From the NCBI RefSeq assembly GCF_016906305.1, contig NZ_JADDOL010000006.1:124001-188000 (forward strand): 64,000 nucleotides of DNA, in the 5' to 3' direction. Shown here piece after piece: positions 1 through 7,701 of the stretch (position 1 is the stretch's first letter; each line of letters opens with the position of its first letter). A program made the translations under genes and the position numbers. The notes under the pieces are model-generated. The model was not told the origin of the DNA. It was given only the letters and a program-made list of their open reading frames with translations, and ran no database searches. This DNA is from Alloalcanivorax marinus. GTDB taxonomy: Bacteria > Pseudomonadota > Gammaproteobacteria > Pseudomonadales > Alcanivoracaceae.

Positions 1-303
1 GTGGTGGTGGTGGACACCGACGTGAACATCCACGACCCCAACGAAGTGGAATGGGCGGTGGCCACCCGCTTCCAGGCCGACCGCGACCTGGTGCTGGTGC
101 ACGACAGCCAGGGCTCCAAGCTGGACCCGTCCACCCGCGACGGCGTCGGCTCGAAGATGGGCTTCGACGCCACCGTGCCCCTGGACGCCCCGACCATGCG
201 CTTCAAGCGCATCCGTGTTCCCGGTGAGCAGGACGTGGATCTTGCCGCCGTCAGCGAACCCGCCGGCGACGACTGGCAGCATCGGCTCGCCCCCTCCCGT
301 TAA
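1..303 (+). CDS. UbiD-family decarboxylase, C-terminal end (partial)
   Basis: This is the last ~100 codons of a gene that begins before the window; the stop is TAA at 301-303. The residues read [20 protein letters not shown] followed by a TRFQADRDL stretch and a KMGFDAT motif. This matches the C-terminal oligomerisation region of UbiD-type, prenylated-FMN-dependent (de)carboxylases, where a DD/TDV-HDP motif and a K-G-DAT motif recur. Such enzymes remove or add a carboxyl group on aromatic, heteroaromatic or unsaturated acids. A UbiX-type gene, which makes the prFMN cofactor, lies four genes downstream in the same direction and supports the call. The active-site domain is outside the window, so the substrate and any ubiquinone role cannot be judged. 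Linkage to an aldehyde dehydrogenase and regulators suggests catabolism rather than ubiquinone synthesis. Confidence 0.8.
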   Translation: MVVVDTDVNIHDPNEVEWAVATRFQADRDLVLVHDSQGSKLDPSTRDGVGSKMGFDATVPLDAPTMRFKRIRVPGEQDVDLAAVSEPAGDDWQHRLAPSR

Positions 304-311
304 CCTCGGTG

Positions 312-354
312 CCGGCCGTCGCCCTCGTGGTGGGAGGCGGCCGCGCCTTTTTTT
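312..354 (+). terminator. Intrinsic terminator or attenuator after the ubiD-like gene
   Basis: Nine bases after the UbiD-like stop codon, an imperfect GC-rich hairpin (CGGCCG..CCCTC / GGGAGG.CGGCCG, 312-342) leads into a run of seven T at 348-354. The next gene starts at 381 in the same direction. The element may therefore separate transcription units or only reduce read-through. Confidence 0.5.
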
Positions 355-380
355 GGGACGCCTCCCAGGAGAACAACAAC

Positions 381-1823
381 ATGCAGGTACGACATCACAT
401 CAATGGCGACTGGCTCGACGGCGACGGCTGGGTGGACAGCCTGGACCCGGCCACCGGTGAACGGCTGGGCGCCTTCGCGGAAGGCGGCGAGGCCCAGGCC
501 CGGGCCGCCGTGGACGCCGCCACGGCCGCCTTCGCCCAGCCGCTGTGGAGCCAGAATCCCCGTCTGCGCCAGCAGGTATTGCTGGCCTGGGCGGCGGCGC
601 TGGAGCCGCGCCGCGATGAACTGGCGCGCCTGCTGACCCTCGAGAACGGCAAGCCCCTGGCCCAGTCCCTGGGCGAGATCGGCGGCGCCATCTCGGAAAT
701 TCTCTATTACGCCGGCCTCGCCCGGCACAACCCGGGCCCGGCCATGGAAGTGGCCCCCGGGGAATTCTCCGCCCTGTTCCGCGAGCCCGCCGGCGTGGCC
801 GGGCTGATCATCCCCTGGAACGCCCCCGCCGTGCTGCTGATCCGCGCCCTGGCCCCGGCCCTGGCGGCGGGCTGCACCACGGTGGTCAAGCCGGCGCCGC
901 AGACCGCCCTGTTCAACGCCGCCATTCTGGAACCGCTGCTGGCCCTGGACGCCCTGCCCGCCGGGGTGGTCAACCTGTTCATGGAAAGCGGCCATCAGGG
1001 CGCCGCCCATCTGGTCACCAGCCCGCGGGTGGACGTGCTCAGCTTTACCGGTTCCACCGCCACCGGCACCCGCATCATGCAGGACGCGGCGCCGACCATG
1101 AAAAAGCTGTCCCTGGAACTGGGCGGCAAATCCTGCTGCCTGGTGTTCGAGGACGCGGACGTGGACGCTATCGCGCCGCGGCTGGCGGCGGCGGCCACCA
1201 TCATCTCCGGGCAGCAGTGCACGGCGGCGCGCCGGGTGCTGGTGCACGCCAGCCAGCTGCCGGCCATGAAGACCGCCCTGCGCGCCGCCCTGGCCGCCCT
1301 GCCCCTGGGCCACGGCCTGGCGCCGGACAGCCGCATCGGCCCGCTGATCGACCATCGGGCCCGGGATCTGGTGGGCCGCCGCATGGACGAGGCGGAGCAG
1401 AGCTGCGACCAGGTGATTCTCGCCGGCGGCCAACCGGGCGATCCCGCCCTGCGGGACGGCGCCTTCCTGTTGCCCAGCCTGATCCATCACCGCGACAGTG
1501 GCGCCTTCTTTTGCCAGGAGGAAATTTTCGGCCCGTTACTGGTGCTGGAGGCCTTCGAGGACGAGGCGGAAGCGGTGGCACGCGCCAATCACACCGAGTT
1601 CGGATTGTCCGCCAGTGTCTGGACGCGGGACGGTGCCCGCGCCTTGCGCGTGGCCCGGGCGCTCCGCGATGGTACAGTATGGATCAACGACCATAACAAG
1701 CTGTTCGCCGAGGCGGAGACCGGTGGCTATCGCAAGAGCGGCCTCGGCCGCCTGCACGGCTTCGATGCGCTGATGGACTTCACCGAGCTGAAGCACGTCT
1801 ATCAAAACGTCGGTACGGTCTGA
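381..1823 (+). CDS. NAD(P)-dependent aldehyde dehydrogenase
   Basis: A 480-residue member of the aldehyde dehydrogenase superfamily, of normal length, oxidising an aldehyde to the acid with NAD(P)+. Visible active-site residues are Asn147 in IIPWNAP, Glu246 in LELGGKS and the nucleophile Cys280 in GQQC; the FTGSTATG cofactor loop precedes them. The ATG at 381 is chosen because AGGAG lies just upstream (367-371) and the protein then begins with the usual family N-terminus; an in-frame upstream extension to 309 would cross the terminator hairpin. The gene sits between the UbiD-like gene and a LysR regulator only 21 bases downstream. It probably supplies or consumes the acid handled by the decarboxylase. 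The specific aldehyde is not evident from sequence. Confidence 0.9.
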   Translation: MQVRHHINGDWLDGDGWVDSLDPATGERLGAFAEGGEAQARAAVDAATAAFAQPLWSQNPRLRQQVLLAWAAALEPRRDELARLLTLENGKPLAQSLGEIGGAISEILYYAGLARHNPGPAMEVAPGEFSALFREPAGVAGLIIPWNAPAVLLIRALAPALAAGCTTVVKPAPQTALFNAAILEPLLALDALPAGVVNLFMESGHQGAAHLVTSPRVDVLSFTGSTATGTRIMQDAAPTMKKLSLELGGKSCCLVFEDADVDAIAPRLAAAATIISGQQCTAARRVLVHASQLPAMKTALRAALAALPLGHGLAPDSRIGPLIDHRARDLVGRRMDEAEQSCDQVILAGGQPGDPALRDGAFLLPSLIHHRDSGAFFCQEEIFGPLLVLEAFEDEAEAVARANHTEFGLSASVWTRDGARALRVARALRDGTVWINDHNKLFAEAETGGYRKSGLGRLHGFDALMDFTELKHVYQNVGTV

Positions 1824-1844
1824 ACCCACCCCGCCGAGGCCGCC

Positions 1845-2795
1845 ATGGAGCTACGCCAGCTGAAGTACTTCACCTGTCTGTACGAGGAGGGCTCGGTGAC
1901 CCGCGCCGCCCAGCGCCTCAATATCGTGCAGCCGGCGTTGTCCATGCAGATCTCCAAACTGGAGGAAGAGCTGGGCCAGGCCCTGTTCGAACGCACCTCC
2001 AAGGGCATGATTCCCACCGAGGCCGGCGAACAGGCCTACCGCCTGTTCATGCCGCTGCTTGGCGAGCTGCTGGAGGCCCGCCAGACGCTGATCCATCGCA
2101 ACGGCGAAATCAGCGGCCGCATCAACGCCGGGCTGATCGCCTCGGCGGCCAACCAGGCCCTGGCCAGCACCCTGGCCTACTTCGTCGAGCATCACCCCAA
2201 CGTGGATCTTCAGGTCAGCTACGGCTACAGCCAGAACCTGATCGACCGGGTGCTGGCCGGCGATCTGGATTTCGCGGTGATCAACCAGGCCTTCCAGCAG
2301 GAACGGCTCAACCGCATCGACCTGGTGGACGAAGAACTGCTGGTGGCCACCGGCGCCGCCAACCGGCTGCGGGTGCCGGCGCCGGTGCCGCTGGCCGCCC
2401 TCGGCGGCATGAAGCTGGTGCTGCCGTCGCGCCTGCACGGCCTGCGCATCGTCATCGACCAGGCGCTGGCGGCCCTGGGTCTGGAGGTGACGCCGCATCT
2501 GGAGCTGGACGACCTCACCGTCATCGAAAGCTTCCTGCGCCGCAGTGACTACGTCAGCGTGCTGCCCGCCACGGTGCTGCGCCAGGGCCTGGAGGAAGGC
2601 GCCCTGCGCGGCTATCCTCTGGACCGCCCGGGCCTCACCCGTCGCATGGTTTGCGTGCACGACAGCCGGCGGCCGCTGACGCCGGCGGCGCATCTGTTCG
2701 TCGACATCATCGGCAAGACCCTTGCCACCGGTCTCAACGCCATTCATTTCTACAAGGAAGGCGCCAGCCAGGATCCCGACCATGAACTCGGTTAA
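1845..2795 (+). CDS. LysR-family transcriptional regulator
   Basis: A 316-residue LysR-type regulator. The N-terminal winged helix-turn-helix (about residues 1-60, MELRQLKYFTCLYEEGSVTR and FERTSKGM) is followed by a periplasmic-binding-protein-like effector domain (about 90-295). Most LysR regulators are divergent from their targets; this one lies inside a co-directional run and its last 14 bases overlap the start of the UbiX-type gene at 2782. It is therefore probably co-transcribed with the pathway it controls. The inducer is likely an aromatic or heteroaromatic acid from the pathway, but that is inference. Confidence 0.93.
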   Translation: MELRQLKYFTCLYEEGSVTRAAQRLNIVQPALSMQISKLEEELGQALFERTSKGMIPTEAGEQAYRLFMPLLGELLEARQTLIHRNGEISGRINAGLIASAANQALASTLAYFVEHHPNVDLQVSYGYSQNLIDRVLAGDLDFAVINQAFQQERLNRIDLVDEELLVATGAANRLRVPAPVPLAALGGMKLVLPSRLHGLRIVIDQALAALGLEVTPHLELDDLTVIESFLRRSDYVSVLPATVLRQGLEEGALRGYPLDRPGLTRRMVCVHDSRRPLTPAAHLFVDIIGKTLATGLNAIHFYKEGASQDPDHELG

Positions 2796-3411
2796 TACCC
2801 GTCCACAACGACTGATCATCGGCATTTCCGGCGCGTCCGGCGCCATCTACGGCGTGCGCCTGCTGGAACTGCTGCGCGATACCCCCATCGAGACCCATCT
2901 GGTGGTCAGCAAGTCCGCGCTGATCACGATTTCCCACGAAACCGGCCTGTCCTGGTCCGATCTCAAGCCGATGGCCTCGGTGTGCTATTCCAATCAGGAC
3001 ATCGGCGCCGCCATCGCCAGCGGCTCGTTCAAGACCCTGGGCATGATCGTGGCCCCCTGCTCCATGCGCTCCATGTCGGAGATCGCCAGCGGCGTCACCT
3101 CCACGCTGCTGACCCGCGCCGCCGACGTGGTGCTCAAGGAACGGCGCCGGCTGGCGCTGATGGTGCGCGAGACGCCCCTGCACCGGAACCATCTGCGCAC
3201 CATGACCGACCTGACCGAGCTGGGCGCCATCATCGCGCCGCCGGTGCCGGCCTTTTACGCCCTGCCCAAAACCCTGGACGAGATGGTCGATCACAGCCTG
3301 GGCCGGGTGCTGGACCTGTTCGACATCGAGCTGGGCATCGTGCGGCGCTGGCGCGAACACGACGCCGGCTCCGCCACCGATCCGGCGGACGACGACCATG
3401 CAGCCTCTTGA
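2782..3411 (+). CDS. ubiX: UbiX-family flavin prenyltransferase
   Basis: A 209-residue UbiX/Pad1-type protein. It prenylates reduced FMN with dimethylallyl phosphate, giving prFMN, the cofactor of UbiD decarboxylases. The glycine-rich N-terminus IIGISGASGAIYGVRLLELL, the VAPCSMRSMSEIASG segment, ERRRLALMVRETPLH and the C-terminal PAFYALPKTLDEMVDH are all characteristic. The ATG at 2782 removes an upstream in-frame extension and leaves a 14-base overlap with the LysR gene; a 14-base overlap with the next gene follows. Co-location with a UbiD-type gene suggests a dedicated cofactor supply. Whether this is also the cell's only UbiX, used for ubiquinone, cannot be judged here. Confidence 0.93.
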   Translation: MNSVNTRPQRLIIGISGASGAIYGVRLLELLRDTPIETHLVVSKSALITISHETGLSWSDLKPMASVCYSNQDIGAAIASGSFKTLGMIVAPCSMRSMSEIASGVTSTLLTRAADVVLKERRRLALMVRETPLHRNHLRTMTDLTELGAIIAPPVPAFYALPKTLDEMVDHSLGRVLDLFDIELGIVRRWREHDAGSATDPADDDHAAS

Positions 3412-4363
3412 CCTGCAGGTGATCGAGCAGGCCCTGAGCTGGGCCGCCGACGGCCACCCGGTGTGGCTGTGCACGGTGCTGTCCACCTACGGCTCGGCGC
3501 CCCGTTCCCCGGGGGCCATGCTGGTGGCCCGCGGCGACGGCGCCCATGTGGGCTCCCTGTCCGGCGGCTGCGTGGAAGAGGAATTTCTCGAGGGGCTGGC
3601 GCGGGGCGGATTCCCGGCCCCGGCCCAGGTGGTGCGCTACGGCGAAACCGAGGACGAACGCCAGCGGCTGGAACTGCCCTGCGGCGGCAGCCTGCAGGTG
3701 CTGGTGGAACGCCGGGCGGCCACGGCGGACTGGATCGAGCACCTGACCACCCTGCGCTACACCCTGCTCGGCCAGCACCGCCGGGTGCGTCACGTGGATC
3801 TGAGCAGCGGCGCCCTGGCCCTGGGCGCGGACCAGGGCGGCGAAGCGGCGCGGCTGCTCGGCGAGCGGGTGGAAATCCGCATCGGCCCGGTGCTGCGCCT
3901 GCTGCTGGCCGGCGTATCGCCGGTGGCGCGGGTCTGCGCCAGCTTCGCGGTGGAGCTGGGTTGCGAGGTGATCGTCTGCGACCCCCGCGAAGACAAACAG
4001 GGCGTGCTGGCCGCCGGCGTTCCGGTGCGCCCGGTGATGCCCTCGAAATTCATCGCCGAGGGCGGCTGCCACGACACCACCGCGGTGGTGGCGCTCACCC
4101 ACGACCCGCGCATCGACGATCTGGCGATGATGGAGGCGGTGCGCACGCCGGCGTTCTATATCGGCGCCATGGGCTCCCAGCGCACCTCCGAGCGCCGCGC
4201 CGAGCGGCTGCGTCGCATCGGCGGGCTGAGCGACGCGGACATCGCCCGCATCCGCATGCCCATCGGTCTCAACCTGGGCAGCAAGACGCCGGCGGAAATC
4301 GCCCTGGCGGTGATGGCCGACGTGCTGCGCGTGTACCGCGGCAAGTCCCGCGACGAACTGTAG
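3398..4363 (+). CDS. XdhC/CoxI-family molybdenum hydroxylase maturation factor
   Basis: A 321-residue XdhC-type protein. Family members bind molybdenum cofactor and help sulfurate and insert it into xanthine dehydrogenase-type hydroxylases. The N-terminal XdhC/CoxI domain shows STYGSAPRSPGAMLV and a GSLSGGCVEEEF motif with its conserved Cys. The C-terminal Rossmann-like domain (about 165-310) carries FYIGAMGSQRTSERR and the terminal GLNLGSKTPAEIALAVMADV. It starts inside the end of the UbiX gene (14-base overlap). No molybdenum hydroxylase is visible in this window, so its client is probably upstream of position 1 or elsewhere. Its presence in this operon suggests that the pathway includes a hydroxylation or dehydrogenation by such an enzyme. 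Confidence 0.88.
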   Translation: MQPLDLQVIEQALSWAADGHPVWLCTVLSTYGSAPRSPGAMLVARGDGAHVGSLSGGCVEEEFLEGLARGGFPAPAQVVRYGETEDERQRLELPCGGSLQVLVERRAATADWIEHLTTLRYTLLGQHRRVRHVDLSSGALALGADQGGEAARLLGERVEIRIGPVLRLLLAGVSPVARVCASFAVELGCEVIVCDPREDKQGVLAAGVPVRPVMPSKFIAEGGCHDTTAVVALTHDPRIDDLAMMEAVRTPAFYIGAMGSQRTSERRAERLRRIGGLSDADIARIRMPIGLNLGSKTPAEIALAVMADVLRVYRGKSRDEL

Positions 4364-4391
4364 CGTCAACAGGCCCGAGAGGAAGCCGACC

Positions 4392-5246
4392 ATGTCCATT
4401 GCACAACGCGTCTTTCACGGTTCGTTCGGCCGGGTCGCCCTGCTCGACATGGACCACACGCTGGTGACCCACTCCCACCATGAATGCCATGTGCTGGTAA
4501 AAGCGGCCGGCGCCGATACCTTTTTCAACGTCAATGGACGGCGGGTTCCGCTCACCGACCGCCAGGCGGTGCTGGTCAATGCCTGGCAACCGCACTTCTA
4601 CGATCACCAGAGCGGCGCCGGCCCCACCCAGATCCTGGCGCTCTACATCGAGCCATCCTGGCTGGCGGAGATCCAGCATTCCCTGGCGCTGAGCGCTCAT
4701 CCAGGCTTTTTCACCCAGTCCGGCATCGAACTGAACAGCAAGAACCGGCGCCTGGCGGATCTGCTGATCGCCGAGGCCTATTCGCCGGAGCTGGTGCCTC
4801 GGGAACGCATCGAATCCCTGCTGTTCGACTTTCTGATCGAGCTGATTGAGGACCACTCCGAGTGGCGCCAGCTGCGCCGCCTGGGCGCCGGTTCCCGGCT
4901 CGGTTTCCAGGACACCCGCATCCGCCGCGCCTGCGATTATCTGCGCACCCACTTCAACGATCCGGAGTGCCTGACCAACGCCGCCCGCGCCGCCAACCTG
5001 TCCCGGGCCCACTTCTTCACCTTGTTCCGGCGCGACACCGGCATGTCGCCCATGCTGATGCTCAACGACACCCGCATGCGGCGCGCCTTCGACTGGCTGG
5101 AAACGGAACGCAACGGCACCCTCGGTCAGTTGGCCGAGGACCTGGGCTTCTCCGAACAGGGCCATTTCACCCGCTTTTTCCAGCAGCATATCGGCGCCGC
5201 CCCGAGCCAGTACCGGCGCGTGATCGACACCTACGCGGCCCGCTGA
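4392..5246 (+). CDS. AraC-family transcriptional regulator
   Basis: A 284-residue AraC/XylS-type regulator. The N-terminal half resembles a cupin-like sensing domain with an H-rich segment (THSHHECHVLVKAAG). The C-terminal two-helix-turn-helix DNA-binding domain covers about residues 170-280 (LTNAARAANLSRAHFFTLFR and LGQLAEDLGFSEQGHFTRFF). It follows the XdhC gene by 28 bases in the same direction, so it is probably the last gene of the ubiD-ubiX cluster and a second regulator for it beside the LysR protein. Its inducer is unknown. Confidence 0.9.
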   Translation: MSIAQRVFHGSFGRVALLDMDHTLVTHSHHECHVLVKAAGADTFFNVNGRRVPLTDRQAVLVNAWQPHFYDHQSGAGPTQILALYIEPSWLAEIQHSLALSAHPGFFTQSGIELNSKNRRLADLLIAEAYSPELVPRERIESLLFDFLIELIEDHSEWRQLRRLGAGSRLGFQDTRIRRACDYLRTHFNDPECLTNAARAANLSRAHFFTLFRRDTGMSPMLMLNDTRMRRAFDWLETERNGTLGQLAEDLGFSEQGHFTRFFQQHIGAAPSQYRRVIDTYAAR

Positions 5247-5267
5247 CGGGGCCGGCCCCACCGGTCC

Positions 5268-5289
5268 ACGGCCCGAATCCGGGCCGTTT
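5268..5289 (+). terminator. Probable terminator after the araC-type gene
   Basis: An ACGGCCC / GGGCCGT stem (5268-5274 and 5281-5287) with a six-base loop ends in only three T. It closes the run of co-directional genes, but the short T tract makes it weak. Confidence 0.4.
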
Positions 5290-5436
5290 CCCCCGGCCGG
5301 GGTAAAAGCTTTATAAAAACCCGCCGACGACCCGCTTGTCTCACGCCTCCTTCATTGACTCAGACCTCACCATAGGCAAATGTAATCGACACACTGAACG
5401 CCGCTGCATAGCCGGCGGCCCTAGCACGGAGGCACC

Positions 5437-6729
5437 ATGACGCCATCGGTAACCGTTGAGGGAAACGAACCGCTCAGTAACGGTCGTTTTCGTCTGCACG
5501 ACCCGGTGGAGGACGCGCGGCACCTTCTCGATACCGCGCGCAACGGCGACGGCCGTGCCCAGGCCCGCCTGGCGTTGCACCGGACTTCCTCCGCAAGCAC
5601 GCCCCTGGAGATGAAGGACGCCCTGCACACCGTGGCAAGGGAAATGGGTTTCCTCGGCTGGCAAAGCTTTGAACAGTATGTGAATGAACTGGACGCCGCC
5701 GAACGGCGCTCCGGCAACACCGTGGACGGCGAACAGAACACCGTGCATATCCGTTGCGGCGACGATCTGCGCGACAGCCTGCCCCGCTGCGGCCTGCACG
5801 GCCGCTGTCTGACCTTCGCCGATCCGTTCTGCGTGGGGCCGGTGCAACGGCCCTCCGACGGCGACCGCTTCGTGGAGGACCGCTCCCGGTTCCTGTCCGA
5901 GGCCCTGCATCTGGACCCGCAACAGACCCTGGACCGGCAGCGCCGGGAGTACCGGGAACTGGGTGAGGTAGGCGGCGAGGAACGGGTGGTGCTGTGGTTC
6001 GAGCACGACAGCTACGACCAGCTGATTCTCGCCTACGTGCTGGAGCATTTCGGCCGGCGCTGGCCCCGGGTGCGGTTGGAACTGGTGGCCACCGACGCCA
6101 TTCCCGGCGTCAAACGCTTCGTGGGCCTGGGCCAGCTGGCGCCGGAGGTGCTGGGGTGGCTGTGGGACCGCCGGCAGCCGGTGGAAGAACCGCTGCTGGT
6201 GCTGGGCCGCCGCGCCTGGCGCTCGATCAGCGACGAGACGCCGGAAGCCCTGGACCGGCTCACGCAACGCAATACACCGGCGCTGCCGATGCTGGGCCGC
6301 GCCCTGCGCCGCCATCTGCTGGAGCTGCCCGATGAGGAAACCGGGCTGGGTCTGAGCGAACAGCTGATCGTGCAGCTGGTGGCCGAGCGCGGGCCCAAAC
6401 CCGCCGGCGAGGTTTTCCGGGATCTGATGCTGGAACGGGAGCCGCTGCCCTATCTCGGCGACAGCCTGTTCCATTGGATGCTGCAGCCGCTGCTGTCCGG
6501 GCCGTCCCCGGTGCTGGAATGGCACGGTGACGATGACGGACGCTGGCAGGACCGGGACCTGGCCATCACCGACCATGGCCACGCGGTGCTCAGCGGCCAC
6601 CAGAACTGGCTCGACACTCATCCGCCCCGACGCTGGGTGGGCGGCGTGCCGGTGGATGGGGATCGGCAGAGCTGGTGTCTGAACAAAGCCAACGGCCGGC
6701 CGCAGCGGCGGCCCGCCAATTCGCTTTAA
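5437..6729 (+). CDS. DUF1835 domain-containing protein of unknown function
   Basis: A 430-residue cytosolic protein with no signal peptide or membrane segment. The region from about residue 105 (TVHIRCGDDLRDSL) to about 235 (LWFEHDSYDQLILAYVLEHF) matches the DUF1835 pattern, with a conserved EHDSYDQL motif. The rest is predicted helical and resembles the DUF3658-like part of these proteins. Roughly 100 N-terminal residues come before the domain and resemble an ankyrin-free helical adaptor; I cannot name them. The function of the family is not established. The start at 5437 has CGGAGG nine bases upstream. The gene stands alone, convergent with the response regulator downstream. Confidence 0.7.
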   Translation: MTPSVTVEGNEPLSNGRFRLHDPVEDARHLLDTARNGDGRAQARLALHRTSSASTPLEMKDALHTVAREMGFLGWQSFEQYVNELDAAERRSGNTVDGEQNTVHIRCGDDLRDSLPRCGLHGRCLTFADPFCVGPVQRPSDGDRFVEDRSRFLSEALHLDPQQTLDRQRREYRELGEVGGEERVVLWFEHDSYDQLILAYVLEHFGRRWPRVRLELVATDAIPGVKRFVGLGQLAPEVLGWLWDRRQPVEEPLLVLGRRAWRSISDETPEALDRLTQRNTPALPMLGRALRRHLLELPDEETGLGLSEQLIVQLVAERGPKPAGEVFRDLMLEREPLPYLGDSLFHWMLQPLLSGPSPVLEWHGDDDGRWQDRDLAITDHGHAVLSGHQNWLDTHPPRRWVGGVPVDGDRQSWCLNKANGRPQRRPANSL

Positions 6730-6751
6730 GGATGGGTGATTCGCCGTGATG

Positions 6752-6832
6752 CCGGTGGCTTAAGCCACCGCCGGTGATACCGCCCCCCGCGGCATCACCG
6801 ACCCCGGTGGCGATGCATCCGGCATCGCCACC
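6752..6832. repeat. Three successive inverted repeats in a convergent intergenic gap
   Basis: The 249-base gap between convergent genes (6730-6978) holds a perfect palindrome CGGTGGCTTAAGCCACCG at 6752-6769, an interrupted inverted repeat CGGTGAT (6772-6778) / ATCACCG (6794-6800), and an 11-base-pair hairpin GGTGGCGATGC (6806-6816) / GCATCGCCACC (6822-6832) with a five-base loop. There is no T tract beside them, so they are not typical terminators. Nothing else was seen in the rest of the gap. Confidence 0.65.
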
Positions 6833-6978
6833 CCTGGCGACACGCCTCCCCTTCCGGCGTGGTCGCCCCCAGTTCGATACCGGCGGCGCAATCACACACC
6901 CGCATCGACCGGCTCAGTATCGGCCTCCCGAGGCGACAGTGTCAGTCTCATTTCTCTCAAACCTCTCACGCGTTTTCC

Positions 6979-7701
6979 TCATCCGGGTTCCCGCACCTGG
7001 CCGGTGAACACCACGCCCTTGCCGAAGATCGAGCGGATCGGAAGATCGATCCCCTGCTCCCGGGCCTTGCGCCGCAGCCGGCTGAGAATCACGTCGATAC
7101 GATGGGTGTCCGGGTGCGGCGCGTGGGCGAACAGGAGGTCGTGCAAGGCCTCCTTGCTGAACACCTGGTGCGCCGCGCGCAGCAGGATTTTCAGCAGTTC
7201 CGCTTCCTGCTGGGACAGGGGCACCTGGCGATCGCCGGGCGCCCGCAGACGCCCCCCGGCGGCATCCAGACACCAGGCCCCGGGCCCGTCGCCGTGGCGC
7301 ACCCGGCCCGGGTCCGCCTCGGCGGCCTGGCGCAGGCGGTGGCCCAGGGTGTCCAGGGAACGGTGCAGCTCGGCAAAATTGAGCGGTTTCACCAGAAACA
7401 GGTCGGCGCCCAGGTTCAGCCCGCGCAGCCGCTCCGGCTCGCCGCCCTTGGCGGTGATGATGATGATGCCGTAGCCGGTCAGTTGGTGCAGGTATTCCAC
7501 CACGCTGAAGCCGTCCTCGCCGGGCAGGCCCAGATCCACCAGCACGATGTCCACCGGATTGCGGTGCAACTGCCGCCAGAACGCCTCGGCGCTGTCCGCG
7601 CCCCACACGGCGTAGCCGTTGTGACGCAGAAAAAACAACAATTCCTCGCGCAGGTCGTCGTTGTCCTCGACGATGGCGAGGCGTGGCGCGGTGTTCTCCA
7701 T
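6979..7701 (-). CDS. OmpR/PhoB-type response regulator
   Basis: A 240-residue two-component response regulator. The receiver domain covers about residues 5-120; acidic residues sit in VEDNDD, the phospho-acceptor is Asp56 in VLVDLGLP, and the Lys in LVKPLNF is present. A winged-helix output domain occupies about 140-235 (VPLSQQEAELLKILL, DVILSRLRRK, GKGVVF). Its ATG shares one base with the kinase stop (TGATG at 7703-7699), so the two are translationally coupled. The paired kinase is the 7TMR-DISM protein upstream. The target genes are not indicated by context. Confidence 0.93.
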   Translation of the reverse strand: MENTAPRLAIVEDNDDLREELLFFLRHNGYAVWGADSAEAFWRQLHRNPVDIVLVDLGLPGEDGFSVVEYLHQLTGYGIIIITAKGGEPERLRGLNLGADLFLVKPLNFAELHRSLDTLGHRLRQAAEADPGRVRHGDGPGAWCLDAAGGRLRAPGDRQVPLSQQEAELLKILLRAAHQVFSKEALHDLLFAHAPHPDTHRIDVILSRLRRKAREQGIDLPIRSIFGKGVVFTGQVREPG

